Of a stretch of DNA of 6,330 nt, positions 4,980 to 6,330 are shown piece after piece (positions within the stretch are counted from its first letter, which is position 1; each line of letters starts with the position of its first letter). The stretch lies in NCBI GenBank assembly GCA_021788955.1, contig JAJYKC010000155.1:1-6330 (forward strand). Reading direction: 5' to 3'. The position numbers and the translations under genes are program-made. The notes beneath the pieces are model-generated. The model saw only the letters and a program-made list of their open reading frames with translations, searched no databases and was not told the DNA's origin. The stretch is from Acidobacteriota bacterium (lineage in GTDB: Bacteria; Acidobacteriota; Terriglobia; Bryobacterales; Bryobacteraceae).

Positions 4980-6330
4980 TTGGCGACTCCGTTTGTTGTC
5001 GGGATCGACCTCGGCACGACCAACAGCAGCATGGCGTATGCGCAGACGGGGGCCGCACCCGCCGATCCGTTGGCTACGCCTCCGGTGCATCCGTTCGCGG
5101 TCACGCAGTTGGTGAACGCGAGCGAGCCGAGGGAGGAGTCGCTGCTGCCGTCGTTTTTGTATCTAGCGGGACCGAACGATTTTCCCGCCGGGGCTCTGGC
5201 GCTGCCGTGGAGCGAGGACGCGCCGCTGGTCGGCTTGCTGGCGCGAAAGCGAGGGTCGGAGGTGCCAGCGCGGTTGGTGTCCTCGGCGAAGTCGTGGTTG
5301 TGCCATGCGGGCGTTGACCGCACGGCGGCACTGCTGCCGCTGAATGCGCCCGAGGGTACAGAAAAGGTTTCACCGGTCCATGCCTCGCGGCTGTATCTGG
5401 AGCATCTGCGGCACGCTTGGGATGAGGCGCATCCGGACACTCCGCTCGAAACGCAACACGTGCTGTTGACGGTGCCGGCCTCGTTCGACGCGGTAGCGCG
5501 GGACCTGACGCTGAAGGCCGCCGAGGAAGCCGGCTTGGGCGACGTGGTGTTGCTCGAAGAGCCGCAGGCGGCTTTCTACGCATGGATTGAGCGGCACCCG
5601 GACTGGCGCGAGCGGATTACGGTGGGCGACCTGATTCTGGTGGCCGATATCGGCGGCGGGACGACGGACTTCACGCTGATCGCGGTGACCGAGGAAGCGG
5701 GTGAGCTGAAACTCGAGCGCGTGGCCGTCGGCGAGCACATTCTTCTGGGCGGCGACAATGTCGATCTGGCGCTGGCGCGGCACGTGGAGCAGGAACTCAG
5801 CGGCAGGAAGGTGACGCTCGATTCCCTGCAGTTGTACGGGCTGTGGCAGCAGTGCCGCGAGGCCAAGGAAGCGCTACTCGAGCCTGGAAACACGAAGGAC
5901 TCGCTGCCGATTACGATCCTGGGACGCGGGTCGAGCCTGATCGGCGGTGCGATCAAGGCGAAACTGATGCGAGCCGACGTGGAGCGGATCCTTTTGGACG
6001 GTTTTCTGCCGAAGGTGGAGAGCACGGACATGCCGCAGCGCGCGCGGGCAAGGATGGGGTTGGCCGAGCTTGGCCTGCCGTACGCGAGCGACGCGGCAAT
6101 TACGCGGCACTTGGCGCGTTTCCTGCGGCAACCGGCGGCTGGAGCGGCGGGCGAAAGTGTGCGGCGCGGTCCGAGCGGGCTGGCGTGTCCGACGCATGTG
6201 TTGTTTAACGGCGGTTTGCTGCGGGCGGGCGCGGCGCGGGAGCGGCTGATGGATACGCTGAATGCGTGGCTTGCGGCCGAAGGCGCGCCGGCGGCGCAAC
6301 CGCTGCCGGGCGAGGACCTGATGCAGGCGG
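4980..6330 (+). CDS. Non-canonical Hsp70-family ATPase, partial (C-terminus beyond window)
   Basis: 450 codons are visible, covering essentially the whole nucleotide-binding domain of an actin/Hsp70-fold ATPase. Phosphate-1 is GIDLGTTNS (8-16). SSAKSW carries K104, matching the DnaK catalytic Lys70. LLEEPQAAFYAW (191-202) is connect-1. VADIGGGTTDF (221-231) is phosphate-2, with the catalytic Asp at 223. HVLFNGGLLRAG (406-417) is the adenosine motif. All catalytic positions look intact. Compared with DnaK there are about 30 extra residues before K104 and about 40 more between phosphate-2 and the adenosine motif. The latter contain GLPYASDAAITRHLARFL (365-382), typical of the DUF2760-linked Hsp70 group. 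The substrate-binding part is cut off. Start TTG at 4980 puts the first motif at residue 8; no strong ribosome site is seen, so translation is probably coupled to DUF2760. It is unlikely to be the housekeeping DnaK. Confidence 0.9.
   Translation, partial: MATPFVVGIDLGTTNSSMAYAQTGAAPADPLATPPVHPFAVTQLVNASEPREESLLPSFLYLAGPNDFPAGALALPWSEDAPLVGLLARKRGSEVPARLVSSAKSWLCHAGVDRTAALLPLNAPEGTEKVSPVHASRLYLEHLRHAWDEAHPDTPLETQHVLLTVPASFDAVARDLTLKAAEEAGLGDVVLLEEPQAAFYAWIERHPDWRERITVGDLILVADIGGGTTDFTLIAVTEEAGELKLERVAVGEHILLGGDNVDLALARHVEQELSGRKVTLDSLQLYGLWQQCREAKEALLEPGNTKDSLPITILGRGSSLIGGAIKAKLMRADVERILLDGFLPKVESTDMPQRARARMGLAELGLPYASDAAITRHLARFLRQPAAGAAGESVRRGPSGLACPTHVLFNGGLLRAGAARERLMDTLNAWLAAEGAPAAQPLPGEDLMQA

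Overview
The window is GC-rich chromosomal DNA. It holds one partial gene on the minus strand at the left edge and then six genes on the plus strand, the last of which runs off the right edge. The G-rich coding strand, the GTG and TTG starts, the N-terminal sequence of the B12-binding radical SAM protein, and the fused TRAP permease together suggest an Acidobacteriota member of the Bryobacterales/Solibacter type. That assignment rests on family resemblance, not on a marker gene. No rRNA, tRNA, CRISPR array, insertion sequence or phage gene was seen.

Layout. Positions 1-183 (minus) encode the N-terminus of a B12-binding radical SAM protein starting at a GTG. A divergent intergenic region (184-314) carries three closely packed palindromes and probably the promoters for both directions. 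Positions 315-1361 encode a DctP-type periplasmic solute-binding protein. Positions 1358-3166 encode a fused DctQ-DctM permease whose GTG start overlaps the dctP stop by 4 bases. Positions 3163-3747 encode a RimJ/RimL-type GNAT acetyltransferase that overlaps the permease stop in exactly the same way. These three genes look like one translationally coupled operon.

After a 111-base gap with two inverted repeats comes a four-helix membrane protein of unknown function (3859-4419). A 39-base gap leads to a DUF2760 protein (4459-4974, TTG start). Five bases later an Hsp70-family ATPase begins (4980 to the edge, probable TTG start).

How the genes work together. DctP and DctQM form a complete TRAP transporter: a periplasmic receptor plus a single-chain membrane unit driven by an ion gradient. 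The binding protein belongs to a divergent branch in which the usual acidic-Asn-Pro segment near the ligand site is changed, so its substrate cannot be named. DUF2760 and the non-canonical Hsp70 form a recurrent but functionally uncharacterised chaperone-like module. This pair is the part of the window most likely to represent poorly described biology, but it is a known pairing and not a new system proven here.
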